Origin: Monoraphidium neglectum
Taxonomy: Eukaryota > Chlorophyta > Chlorophyceae > Sphaeropleales > Selenastraceae
DNA length: 12,130 nt
Assembly (NCBI RefSeq): GCF_000611645.1
Contig: NW_014012417.1
Span: 1 to 12,130 of the forward strand
Direction of reading: 5' to 3'
Below the pieces are notes generated by a model. The model was not told the DNA's origin. It searched no databases and was given only the letters and a program-made list of their open reading frames with translations. A program made the position numbers and the translations under genes. Shown here piece by piece: positions 1 through 8,496 of the stretch. Position 1 is the stretch's first letter; every line of letters starts with the position of its first letter.

Positions 1-2488
1 CCCGCGCCCGTGCCGCCGCCTGTCGCCGCTGCGCCCGCCACCGCCGCCGCCGCCGCCGCTGCCGGCCGTGCGGGCGCGGCGCGGCCGTACTCGTCGCCCT
101 CGTCCCCCTCCACGGTCACTGCGAAGCTGAGCACCTCGATGCTGCCTTGGTGCTGCGCCTCGTTCTGCATGAGTGCGTGAACTTCCCTATACAGCCCCGG
201 CTCCACTAGGACGGTCATGCTGCAGCCGCCGCCGGGCGCGTCTGCCTCGGCCTCAAACACGGCGCCGCGCTCCCGCAGCAGCGCGCCGAGCGCCGGCCGC
301 GCGGCGGCGGGCGCGGACAGGCGCAGGCGCATGCGGGCGCGCTGGATTGGGAACTCGCTTTGCAGCAGCGGCAGCGCCTGCAGGGTTGTTTTGCATGTGT
401 GCATGTGCGTGTGTCTGTGTGAGTGTGTGGGCGACGGAGTGGGTAGGGGGTGAGAGGGGACAGGCCATGAGAGGCGGCTGGGACCGTACTTGCACTCAAT
501 GCAGCGCCAGGGCTGCCATCTGCACCACCGCGGCGGGCTGACGTGAGCCGCAAGGAGGCGGGCGTGTCGCGCAGGCCGCCGCCAGGGCGGCAGAGTGCCG
601 CATTGCGCCGGCGTTTGCCATCACGCTGGTCTCGAGCATCCGCGCCTGAAATCCCTCCCCTCAGCCAACAATCACCCCGGCCGACCCACACTCACACACG
701 CACCTTGGCACCCAATCTGCACCCATCGCTGCCCCCGCCCCCGCCTTCCCCTCGCGCACACACACATGTAAACACACATGAAAGTGCGCGCAGACACCCC
801 CCCCCACACACCCACACCCAACCCACACCCACACCCACACCCACACCCACACCCACACACACACTCAAGGGAGCACCCACGCATCTCACATACGCACCCA
901 CTCACCCATCCACAATCACAAGCACACATCCCGCAGCCACGCGCGTGCCCACCTCCAGGGCCTGCTGCTTTGCTGACTTTTTGGGGTCCAAATTGAAGTG
1001 CAGGTCCCGCAGTGCACGCTCCAGCATGCTGTGGGTGTAGGGCCGCCCCGTGTCAGGGTTGACAGTCTTCTCCACCAGAACCTGGGCGGCAGGTTGCGGG
1101 GCCGGTTTGGGGGGTCAGATGATTGGTGGGGAGCATATCAGCGGGCTGGGCGTCGGGGAGGCGTAGTTGTGAGGGGGGTTTGAACGGCAGGTGAGGCGCG
1201 TCAGGAGCGTCAAAACGCACGCAGCGCCTGTGTCATGGGCCTTGGGTCCCACCGAGCGGCCCGGCTGGGAGAACGGCGCCAGCGGCGGAACGGCACCAAT
1301 CAAAGCTGCCGCCTCACCTGCGCCACGTCTTTGAAAAGATTGTCCAGCTCTGCTCGCCGCTCTTTGTCCGACACCTGGCATAGGGATTCAAGAGAAACGT
1401 TGGTACTGGGTGACCCTGCTTGAAAGGAAAATTTGGCTCTGCGCCAGACTTCTCGAAGCATGCACGCTTGCATGCACATCACCCACACAAGTTTGCACGG
1501 TACATGAGCGTGTGCGTGTATGCACATGCGAATGCAGCGGCCCAACCCCAGGTGGGTTTGCAGGCACTTGCCTGCACATCTCCCTTTGCGAGGATCTCGA
1601 GGCAAATCTTCTCCTCGTCTGTGGTGCCAAACGCCTCCTGCAGCCATTGAAAAATACAGTTGCAAGACGGGGCGAGGCGGTCACGCGCGGTAGGGACGCC
1701 AGCTCACCGCCACCGTGCGTGCTTGCGCGCATTGGCGGCGCCGCCTGCTGCTGACGCCTCCCCACCACCCTCCGCCACCTGCCAGCTAGTCCCCTCATAA
1801 AATCCCGCCAGGACCCGCAGCCATGCCTTGTCGCAGACCCCAGTTTACCACCGCAAGGCCAGCCCGTCACCCACGCCAGCCTTCGACCCCCACACCTGCA
1901 GCTCCTCTTTTTTAGCGTGCACCCCCTTGCCCACGTTGGCAAACACAGTGGTCGTCTGCAGCACCTCGTCGATGTCCTTCTCTCTGCCGGGTTGGGGGCG
2001 ACGCTTGTGATCATGCACCTCTAGTACACAGCCATGCAACAGACGACGTGAACGTTGCGGGGCTGCTTGCGGCACCCTCCCTCTGCCCTTTGCTGTCAGC
2101 CCCAACCCGTGGGCCACCCGTCACTCTCACATGCCGGCGCGCCAGTCGTTGATCTTGTTTCGGTAGCAGGCGATCTCGAAGCGTTTTCCTGCCTTCTTCA
2201 GGCGCACCACTGCGATGTTGGTCAGCCGCTTCTGGCCTGCGGCGAGACAGGCAGGCGCGGCGGAGGGCCAGCTCCGATTCGCAGGGATCCTGGGCTGGGC
2301 AGCACAAAGTAGCACCAGCACAAATGTGGCTGTTGCGCACAAGCCCATCATGGGTTTCACAGGCATGGTGCAAAGGATGCGGCCTGCTGCGGGGCCGTGT
2401 GCTGCAGTCGCATGCTGCCGGCTGAGGGAGGCGCCCCAAGCGGGATTTGGCGCTGCGCACCAACTGGCTGCTTGACGTTGCGTGACAT
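1..2488 (-). CDS. SBDS: SBDS/SDO1 ribosome maturation factor, 3' end cut by left window edge
   Basis: This is the Shwachman-Bodian-Diamond protein, which with the GTPase EFL1 evicts eIF6 from pre-60S ribosomal subunits (family knowledge). Seven exons read downwards: 2488-2461, 2236-2131, 1983-1896, 1637-1572, 1374-1318, 1081-953 and 377 to the edge. All junctions keep frame, giving 283 visible residues. Seen: [27 protein letters not shown] (FYSH domain, residues 11-37, written here only to show the family block), EKDIDEVLQ (46-54), VSDKER (97-102), NPDTGRPYT (central domain), and [12 protein letters not shown] opening the ferredoxin-like C-terminal domain. After [11 protein letters not shown] the chain becomes Ala/Gly-rich and runs off the window, longer than the roughly 250-residue animal protein. 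The start at 2488 was chosen because [10 protein letters not shown] matches where plant homologues begin; an in-frame upstream ATG at 2548 would add 20 residues. The fourth intron uses a GC donor. Confidence 0.95.
396..430. repeat. Imperfect GT-rich tract in SBDS intron
   Basis: A GT-rich run broken by CA, C and A substitutions, close to the acceptor side of the large SBDS intron. In the transcript it reads as a CA-rich tract just upstream of the last visible exon. Confidence 0.75.
797..864. repeat. CCCACA-type hexanucleotide tandem repeat
   Basis: About 68 bases of CCCACA units, most regular from 822 to 858, with CA-dinucleotide flanks. It lies in the large SBDS intron. It is not a telomere-type unit. 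The overlapping Cys/Val/Gly and His/Pro/Thr reading frames are products of the repeat, not genes. Confidence 0.9.
1375..1571 (-). other. GC-AG intron of SBDS
   Basis: The boundary after GDVQ reads CAG then GCAAGT, the classic form of the minor GC donor. The acceptor ends CCTATGCCAG before VSDKER. Homologues have G-[ED]-[VL]-Q-V at this place, so the exon should include the VQ codons. A GT donor six bases upstream (GAT then GTGCAG) would remove V and Q. Confidence 0.85.
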
Positions 2489-2842
2489 GACGATTGCGGT
2501 CCAGCGACTATCTTGTCCGCAGGCGCGTGCTATGAAGCGTTGATGCAATTACGGTAGCGACGACGGGGAAGCCTTGGCGAGCCAGATTATCAGTATGGCG
2601 TCTGACGATGATATACTGTACTGTGTGTTCAATCGACTACGTATATGTTTGTATCGCCAAATGAACAAGACAGTCTGATCTTGGACCTTAGCTGTCCGCT
2701 GGTGCTTCACGGGAGGCCTTTCGGACACCGGGATCTTGTTGAATACCGTAATAAGCCAGTGCTGATAGCAGCGCGCGTGAGCATGCCAGCTGGGGCGCAT
2801 GACGGGCGGCGCCAGGACACCCGCGCGCTGCGCTCACCCGCG
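2489..2842. promoter_or_regulatory. Shared divergent promoter region of SBDS and the M14 peptidase
   Basis: Between the two divergent start codons lie about 354 bases. The part from about 2540 to 2770 is clearly richer in A+T than the flanks. It holds TATA-like words (ATATACTGTA at 2611-2620, GTATATG near 2640). Transcription start sites cannot be placed from sequence. Both genes have in-frame upstream ATGs in this region (2548 on minus; 2645 and 2783 on plus), so part of it may be 5' UTR or coding. Confidence 0.6.
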
Positions 2843-4400
2843 ATGGCGCGCCGAGGGCATGGCCTGGGCGCGCGGTTGTGCACCCTGTGGGTGGCCTACC
2901 TGCTGCTGCTTCACCCTGCGGCGGCGCTGTACCACACGGCCAGCGAGACGCTGCACTGGTTTGCCCACACCGCCCGCAAGCTCCCTGATCGGATGCGGTG
3001 GGTGTGTAGCGGGCTGGTGGCGGCGTCTGCGAATGAAGCTGGCGCCGTCACAGGCTGGGCAGATTTGACCTGGGGTGTAATATGCTGGGGGCGGGCTGTG
3101 CGGCGGCGGGTTTGACCGCAACACGTCATCTGGATCGTGGCCGGCGTCCTGTGCACCTTGCGTTGCGTCAATGCGGTGCCTATGCCATTGCTTTCCTTGC
3201 ACACCCCCTTCCCCCAAGTCACCGCTCCGCATCGCTCATATAAAGGTCTCAACTCAGCTCATTCATACGTTTCCTGCGCACTCTACAGTTATACAACCCT
3301 TACGGAGGACCCGACGCGCGCCGGCGTCCCGTTAGCAACCCTCGGCCGCCGCCCCGGCACCGCGAGCGCACCCGGCGCGCCCCCGCCGCCGCGGGTGATA
3401 TTCGTGTTTGGCGAGCACTGCCGAGAGATCATAACGACGGAGGTCGGCCTGTGGCTGGCGCGCCTGCTAGTCGACGACGACAGCGGCGTGCGGCTGTGGC
3501 CGGAGCTGCACTCGGCGCTAGAGCGCGCGGGGGAGGCGCCGGCCAGCGCGGGCGCAATCGGGGCGGCGGGCGCGTGGCCGGACACGATCGACGCGTGGGC
3601 CAGCGAGGTTCTGGAGCAGCTGAGCATCCAGGTGGGCGTGAATGCCACGGCGATGGACCGCCTGTGGATTTTGTATCCACTGGTGCCAGGTGGTGCAGCG
3701 GCAAGTTTTATAGAGAGTGACGGCTGCGGCCGATCGCTCGGCTGGGGCTCCAGGCGCCGCACTCAAACAATGCGTTATGCGCGGCAACGGTCCAGTCATC
3801 ACTGTTTTTCCTCGACCACTTGACCTGCTGCGTGCGATATCCAGCACGCTCTCATAATTCACAAAATCGCCCGGTCCCCGCTTGGCACAAACACAGATCG
3901 TGCCCATTGAGAGTGTAGAGGGGCGCCGCCTCGTTGAGGCAGGGCAGCTGTGCATGCGCAAGACCCCGGTCACGAACGTGGACCTGAACCGCAACTGGCC
4001 GTTCGCATGGCAGCGCGTCGCGGTGGGTGGGCCGGGGCCGCCGGGGCAGGCGGCCGGGCCGGCTGCCACACACGGGACAGGCCAGGGCGGGCCGGGGGCG
4101 TGCACGTTTGCAGGGAGTGTCGCGGCGCCTGCCCAGCGGCTTGGGGAGGGCCGCCCTGATTCCCCTCCCGCGGGCCCATGGCCCTGCCTAATATACAGCT
4201 GGCTCTTTCTTCTCTGGGCTGCCCCCTTGACGTGCGCCCCAGCCCACTGCCCCCACGCTTTTTTTGTCGAGCACGCTACTCTGCATGGTCGCACATGCAT
4301 GAGCGCATGCATTGCACGCGTACGCCTCCCATTTAACACGTCAACACACAAACACGCAATCACACACACGCGCGCACACGCACGCACGCACGCATGCACG

Positions 4401-4445
<45 letters not shown>

Positions 4446-4774
4446 AAGAGACAATATTTGCTGCGGCCCCTGCACTCCCCCTGCATCCCCAGGACCCGGC
4501 TGACGAGCAGTATGGCGGCCCCAGGCCCCTCAGCGAGCCCCAGTCGCGGCTGGTGAAGCGGCTGATCGATGAGAGCCCCGTTGCCGCCTACCTGAACGTG
4601 CACAGCGGCGAGTGGGCGCTCTACACGCCCTGGGACTCCAAGCCGGCCTATGGGTCTGGCCTGCCGGTATGCAGGGATCATGTGTGCTGCTTGGTGTGTA
4701 TGTGTGTGTGTGTGTGTGTGTGAATGTGTGTGTGAATGTGTGTGTGCGTGTGTGTGTATGTGTGCGCGCGCGTG

Positions 4775-4838
<64 letters not shown>

Positions 4839-5951
4839 CGCACGCGCTTGCACACACGCGTGCTGTTGTGCATGCACGTGCGTCCCCTTTCACCCTCCCT
4901 TCCACCACGCCATCTGTCCTCACACCCCGATCATCCACACCACCCCCCCCCCTTCCCCCCTTGGGGCCCGTCCCAGCCGGACCTGCCAGGCCTGGTGGCA
5001 AAGCTGGGGGACGTCTGCCGCTGCATGGCGGGGCCCGCAGGGGCAGTCTCGGGGTACCTGGCGTTTGGCTCGTCGATGGACTAGTGAGCGCGGGCACCAT
5101 TGCAGGGCGCCGGGCCAGCGGGCGCGCGTGTGTGCGTGGGGAGCCGGGCCAGCGAGCGCAGGCGCACCAGGCCCGTGGACCGCGCACGGCGGAAGGCTGG
5201 CGCGGCCCGAGGTGCTCGCCAGACCATCGTGGCGCGCGTCCTCCTGCTCGCCCTGCCCCGCAGCGCCTACGTCAACTCGAAGACGCCGTACCCGCTTACC
5301 GTCGAGGTGCGCGTGGCGCGGGCCGCCTGCCGCCGGCCGCTGGCCGCTGGCCGTGGGAGCCATGCCCGAGCTGAGGGCCAGCCCTGGCGCGGCGGGGCGA
5401 TGTCGTTCGGGCGCGCCACACGCGGGTGCATCCCGCGGTGCAGACGCCTCAGGTGTCGCGCCCCTGCCGCTGTTGCCTTGACAGGTCTATGGCTCGAACC
5501 AACAGGGCAAGCTCAAGAACGGTGCGCGGGGTGCTGGCTGGGCGGCTGAGCGCGCGTGAACACCGCTGTTTGCGTGCGTCAACCCAATTTGGTGCTGCTG
5601 CTGATATGCTGGCATCACTTTCCATCGTCAGGCGCCAAGAACAAGCCCCTTGGATCATTCCCAATTGTGTACGTCAAGCCAGAGGCAATCGCGAATTCCA
5701 GCAGCGGCAGTAGCAGCAGCAGTGGAAGCAGCAACACCTCCTCCAAGGTAGGTGCTGCCAGCGCAAAGCTGGCGCAGGGAGTTGTTGGCGCAGGCCGGCG
5801 GCTGCAGGCTGTGGAGCGGGCGGCGGGCGACCCGGCTGTGGGGGCGGCCGGGCTGCGGTTGGCGGTGACTGTGCCAATGCAGCGGCGGCGGCAGCGGCAG
5901 CTGCAGCAGCCGCAGCCGCAGCCCCAGGAGCAGCGGCATCGATCGTGGGAC

Positions 5952-5985
<34 letters not shown>

Positions 5986-6513
5986 CGCAGCAGCACCAGC
6001 GGCAGCAGCAGCAGCAGAAGCAGTGGACAGTGTCGCGCCGGCTTTTAGGGCGTAGGCCGCACAACCAGACGGACGACATCATGGCCGCTTATTTGAGGGC
6101 CCCACAGGTGCTTGATGCATAGGCCCCGATGCCAGCTTGAGGCTCCAACATGCTGGCTGCTGCTTGGCATGGGGCCACTCTACCTGCGTGTCCTCAGCTA
6201 TGGCACGCTTCATTGTGCTGAACGGGTTTGGGGCGAAGCAGGCTGTTCCACCCCGTGGCAACCCCTGAGGAGGGTTGAATTTTCCTAGGGCCACCATTTG
6301 TAGCACCTAGTTTGTTTGAAAGCGTCCCCACAGCCACCAACCCTACCTTCCGGCGCAACCGCGCAGGAGCTGCGGCAATGCTTTGAGATCTTCAACCCAG
6401 TGGACGAGGCGACCTACCGCGAGGTTGTGGGCGACTGGCTGGCCGCCTTCCTGATCGTTCTGCGCCACGTGGCCAAGCACGTGGCACCTGGATCGGCCCG
6501 GCAGTTGGGCTAG
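2843..6513 (+). CDS. Secreted M14 zinc carboxypeptidase (nine exons)
   Basis: Family M14 enzymes cleave the C-terminal residue of peptides with one zinc ion. Proposed exons: 2843-2997, 3289-3631, 3897-4022, 4493-4666, 4977-5083, 5264-5306, 5485-5521, 5632-5747 (or to 6107) and 6334-6513. All phases agree, giving 426 residues (546 in the long form). Residues 1-28 form a signal peptide (two Arg, then [12 protein letters not shown]). Zinc ligands are His95 and Glu98 in GEHCRE and His245 in NVHSGE. Asn197-Arg198 in DLNRNW should bind the substrate carboxylate. Tyr293 in [12 protein letters not shown] matches the mobile tyrosine, and Glu316 in TVEVYG is the catalytic glutamate. Only about 65 residues separate the signal peptide from His95, so there is no room for an activation propeptide. 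Met300 sits where S1' specificity is set, hinting at hydrophobic C-termini (inference). The in-frame ATG at 2783 would add 20 residues and bury the signal peptide. Confidence 0.92.
2998..3288 (+). other. First intron of the M14 peptidase gene
   Basis: The donor GTGGGTG follows ATGCG, and the acceptor is CTCTACAG. It is phase 2, so the split codon becomes CGT (Arg). In-frame stops inside confirm that it is not coding. I see no other element in it. Confidence 0.8.
3632..3896 (+). other. Second intron of the M14 peptidase gene
   Basis: The donor is CAG before GTGGGCGTG, and the acceptor is AACACAG before ATCGTGCCC. The joint [18 protein letters not shown] restores the buried strand that leads to the family's 'P-x-x-x-x-G' segment. 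The ORF continues past the donor ([12 protein letters not shown]...), but no later donor gives as good a joint. Confidence 0.8.
4409..4443. repeat. Uninterrupted (CA)n microsatellite
   Basis: About 35 bases of pure CA, preceded from about 4346 by CA/CG-rich imperfect repeat with ACGC units. It lies in the third intron of the M14 gene, about 50 bases upstream of the acceptor for exon 4. Confidence 0.95.
4694..4838. repeat. Compound (TG)n / (CG)n microsatellite
   Basis: About 145 bases of TG with short AATG, TATG and CGCG interruptions. The longest pure run is (TG)18 at 4791-4826. It lies in the fourth intron of the M14 gene, beginning about 28 bases after the exon 4 donor. Alternating purine-pyrimidine runs with CGCG are typical Z-DNA-prone sequence. 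Confidence 0.95.
5748..6107 (+). other. Optional in-frame Gln-rich segment of the M14 gene (retained exon part or intron)
   Basis: Exactly 360 bases, 120 codons with no stop, bounded by a strong donor (AAG before GTAGGT at 5748) and a second donor (CAG before GTGCTT at 6108). Both join in phase 0 to the last exon at 6334. The encoded segment is basic and Gln-rich (RRRQRQ, then long Q runs) and sits between the catalytic Glu and the final helix. Its lack of stops in a region of mixed composition argues that it is translated in at least some transcripts. Family members do not need it for catalysis. Confidence 0.6.
5951..6023. repeat. CAG trinucleotide repeat (poly-Gln)
   Basis: CAG units with a few CAA, CCG, CAC and CGG interruptions, in frame with the M14 coding sequence. 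It encodes an 11-Gln run followed by mixed Q/P/H/R. A smaller AGC-rich Ser run lies at about 5698-5733. Confidence 0.9.
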
Positions 6514-7324
6514 GCCGCAGGTCGGCTTTCCTTTTTGCAACCGCTTACCGACCGTTGCCGTTTGCAATCAGACCAATGTCACCTGTAGGCCGAGCGACTG
6601 CGGAAAGGGTTCTTGGGCGGTGGTTTTTTGCAACAGGCGACAGCTGCGTAGCTGGCCGGTGCAATCAGCAAGGACGTGAGAGCACGCAAACCTGTGGAAT
6701 ACGCTGAAGCAGGGTGCACGCGGGCGCGGTGCTTGCGAGACCTGTGATGATACTGATCGCACGTGTCTGCTGCATGGGCTTAGCAAGTGTCACCACATGC
6801 TGCTGTGGACGGTTGCAAGCGGGCCGGGCCTCCTGCTTGGAGACAAGCTTTGATGGAGGCGCGAGCGCCTGTATGCCCCATTCCAGACAGACACAGGTGA
6901 AAGATACTCGTGTAGAAACCAAATGCTGCGGCCCTCACGACGCAACCGCAGCAACCGCTTGGGGCGGGCAGGAGAGGCAGCCTCGAAACGTGCACCAGCG
7001 CCGTGGTCGCGCGACAGCAGGGCGTATGGCACGCCTCCTGTGCGGCCCGCATCGAGATCGCGTAAAGAATCATATTTGGTAGTGTTTCGGCGCGTCAACT
7101 GCGTGAGCGAGGCTGATTCGCGGGGAAGAAGCGAAGGATCACCGAATCACACTTCAGGTCAAATAGGAGCGCGCCTCACTAGGCCTGCACATCTAAGTCT
7201 GACATTGATGTTACACACGAGCTTATTTGCGTATCACCAAGCCCAGAGGCGTCTCCCCGCAGCACGTCAGCAATTGGAAGGGGACAGCACCCTAGTCCGG
7301 GCGCAGTAGCAAAGTAGGCAGAGG
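6514..7324. other. Intergenic stretch between the M14 and Mpv17-like genes
   Basis: No coding exon could be supported on either strand. It should hold the 3' UTR of the M14 gene and the 5' flank of the next gene. No TGTAA (the usual green-algal poly(A) signal) occurs here; the nearest variant is TGTAGG at 6584. The first TGTAA downstream is at 7627, inside the next gene's first intron. The part from about 7060 to 7300 is richer in A+T and may be the promoter of the Mpv17-like gene. Confidence 0.5.
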
Positions 7325-8496
7325 ATGCGTGGGCATGGCATCTCATTGGGAGGCAGCGGACGCGGAGCCCTCCGGTTGGTGCTGCGGAGCCAGAAGGCCC
7401 TGAAGTCTCCACGAGGCATGCAGGCCTTGAAAACCTGCCAGACAGCATTCGGGTTTGCATTTGGAGGTGCGTTACATCACGTTTCGGCTGCTGCAGGCGG
7501 CAGTGGGGGGGCCTGGCGGAAACCCTCGGCAGGCGCCGGCAGCGCGGCTGCGCGCAGCGTGGATGTGCGAGGCGGCTGCTGCCACGGGCCCTGCGCTTCT
7601 TTCCGTCCGGCATGGTGCTGACCTTGTGTAATTGCATCACCATGGCTTGCCCTTGCATCCATCGAGCGCCCCCTAATGCTGGCGCCAACCACCTGTCTGC
7701 GCGGCGCTGACCCCTGGATTCCTGGCTGCAGGCAGCTGCGGCTGCCGCCGCCTCCGCCCCCAGCACCCTACGATTCCCGCCGAATTCCTCATCCTCATCC
7801 CCACAAACAAACAGATTTCCTGACCCAGTATTTCAACCGCGACAAGCGGCAGCCGTACAGGCACGACTTCCGGAAGACCGCTGCAATGGCAGCTGCCGGC
7901 GCGGCAGTGGCGGCGCCCGTGGGAATAGGGATGTACGCATGGATGGACGCCGCCTGGCCGTCTTCCGCCGCAGCAGTCGCGGCCGGCAAGTTCACGCTCG
8001 ATCAGATTGTGGGCTGCGCGATCTGGCAGGTGCGACGGCGGGGCAGCCGGTGCGGAACAGTGGCGGCCGCCGTGGTCTGCGCGCGACGGCGGCAGTCAGC
8101 GCCGGGGCCCCTGGGTGAAACGCAGTGAGGGCGATCAGGCTGCGCTGCCGGCCACATTGACGTCGTCCTGGAGGCCGCCAGGTGTTCCAAGGGCACAGCC
8201 GAGCGCCCGCCCTGCGCCCAGTCGCTCCCCGCGCTCTCGGCTCGGCGCCGGGCGCCTTCACGGCACCTGCCTTTCCCTGGCCCTGACAAAGATATAAATG
8301 GCTCCCCCTCCATGGCCCTCAACCCCACTTTGCACAGGCTGCCTACTGCTCGCTGCCGGGCAACGAATGGTACCGGGACATGCTCACGGGCGCCGCCCGC
8401 TCGGCCGCCGGCGGTGTCGACGGCGGCGTGCGCGACGCGGTGGCCTACGCCGCCGCAATGAGCCAGATGGTGCTGCCGGCGCCGGCAACATGCTGA
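7325..8496 (+). CDS. Mpv17/PMP22-like small membrane protein (three exons, atypical C-terminus)
   Basis: Proposed exons are 7325-7466, 7815-8029 and 8338-8496, joined in phase 1 and phase 0, giving 171 residues. The first joint restores GDFLTQYF, the hallmark 'GDxxxQ' of Mpv17 proteins, preceded by KALKSPRGMQALKT (family: ...P..TKA.T). Next come RHDFRKTAAMA, APVGIGMYAWMD (family: GPVGHYWYxxLD) and KFTLDQIVGCAIWQ (family: K...DQ). Hydrophobic segments fall near 33-54, 69-93 and 106-125. Known members sit in mitochondrial, peroxisomal or plastid membranes, and some behave as channels. The usual C-terminal block (W..WP..Q..NF..VP...R) is absent; instead the chain ends ...AVAYAAAMSQMVLPAPATC. The start rests on the first ATG after an in-frame stop at 7307; an upstream exon is possible. 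It may be a divergent member, or a truncated copy. Confidence 0.68.

Larger units (their letters stand above)
378..952 (-). other. Large sixth intron of SBDS, rich in simple repeats
   Basis: In the transcript sense this 575-base intron runs from a GTGGGC donor at 952 to a CTGCAG acceptor ending at 378. It joins QALE directly to [13 protein letters not shown], which matches the residue spacing of SBDS homologues, so no further exon is needed between them. The transcript's 5' part is GU/G-rich (the complement of 797-864). Its 3' part is CA-rich (the complement of 396-430). It holds no other gene that I can support. Confidence 0.85.

Noticed and set aside
469..545. Possible extra SBDS exon ([12 protein letters not shown]) in the large intron
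   Set aside because: It runs into a stop, and the direct joint [17 protein letters not shown] already matches the residue spacing of SBDS homologues.
3632..3823. Extension of M14 exon 2 to later donors (through [17 protein letters not shown])
   Set aside because: Only the joint at 3631/3897 restores the family's strand before the 'VEGRR' segment with matching phase. The donors at 3673 and 3683 give a wrong frame or an extra insertion.
3518..4873. 451-residue minus-strand open frame
   Set aside because: It is antisense to exons 2-4 of the M14 gene and consists largely of His/Thr dipeptides from the (CA)n/(TG)n tracts. The plus strand carries clear catalytic motifs.
4612..5481. 289-residue plus-strand open frame rich in Cys/Val
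   Set aside because: It reads the TG microsatellite and runs through M14 introns and exons in the wrong frame.
6043..6050. TTTTAGGG, the Chlamydomonas-type telomere unit
   Set aside because: There is only one copy and no array, so it is chance.
6714..7098. Overlapping open frames on both strands between the M14 and Mpv17-like genes
   Set aside because: None shows a recognisable domain or splice-consistent continuation, and the two strands compete over the same bases.
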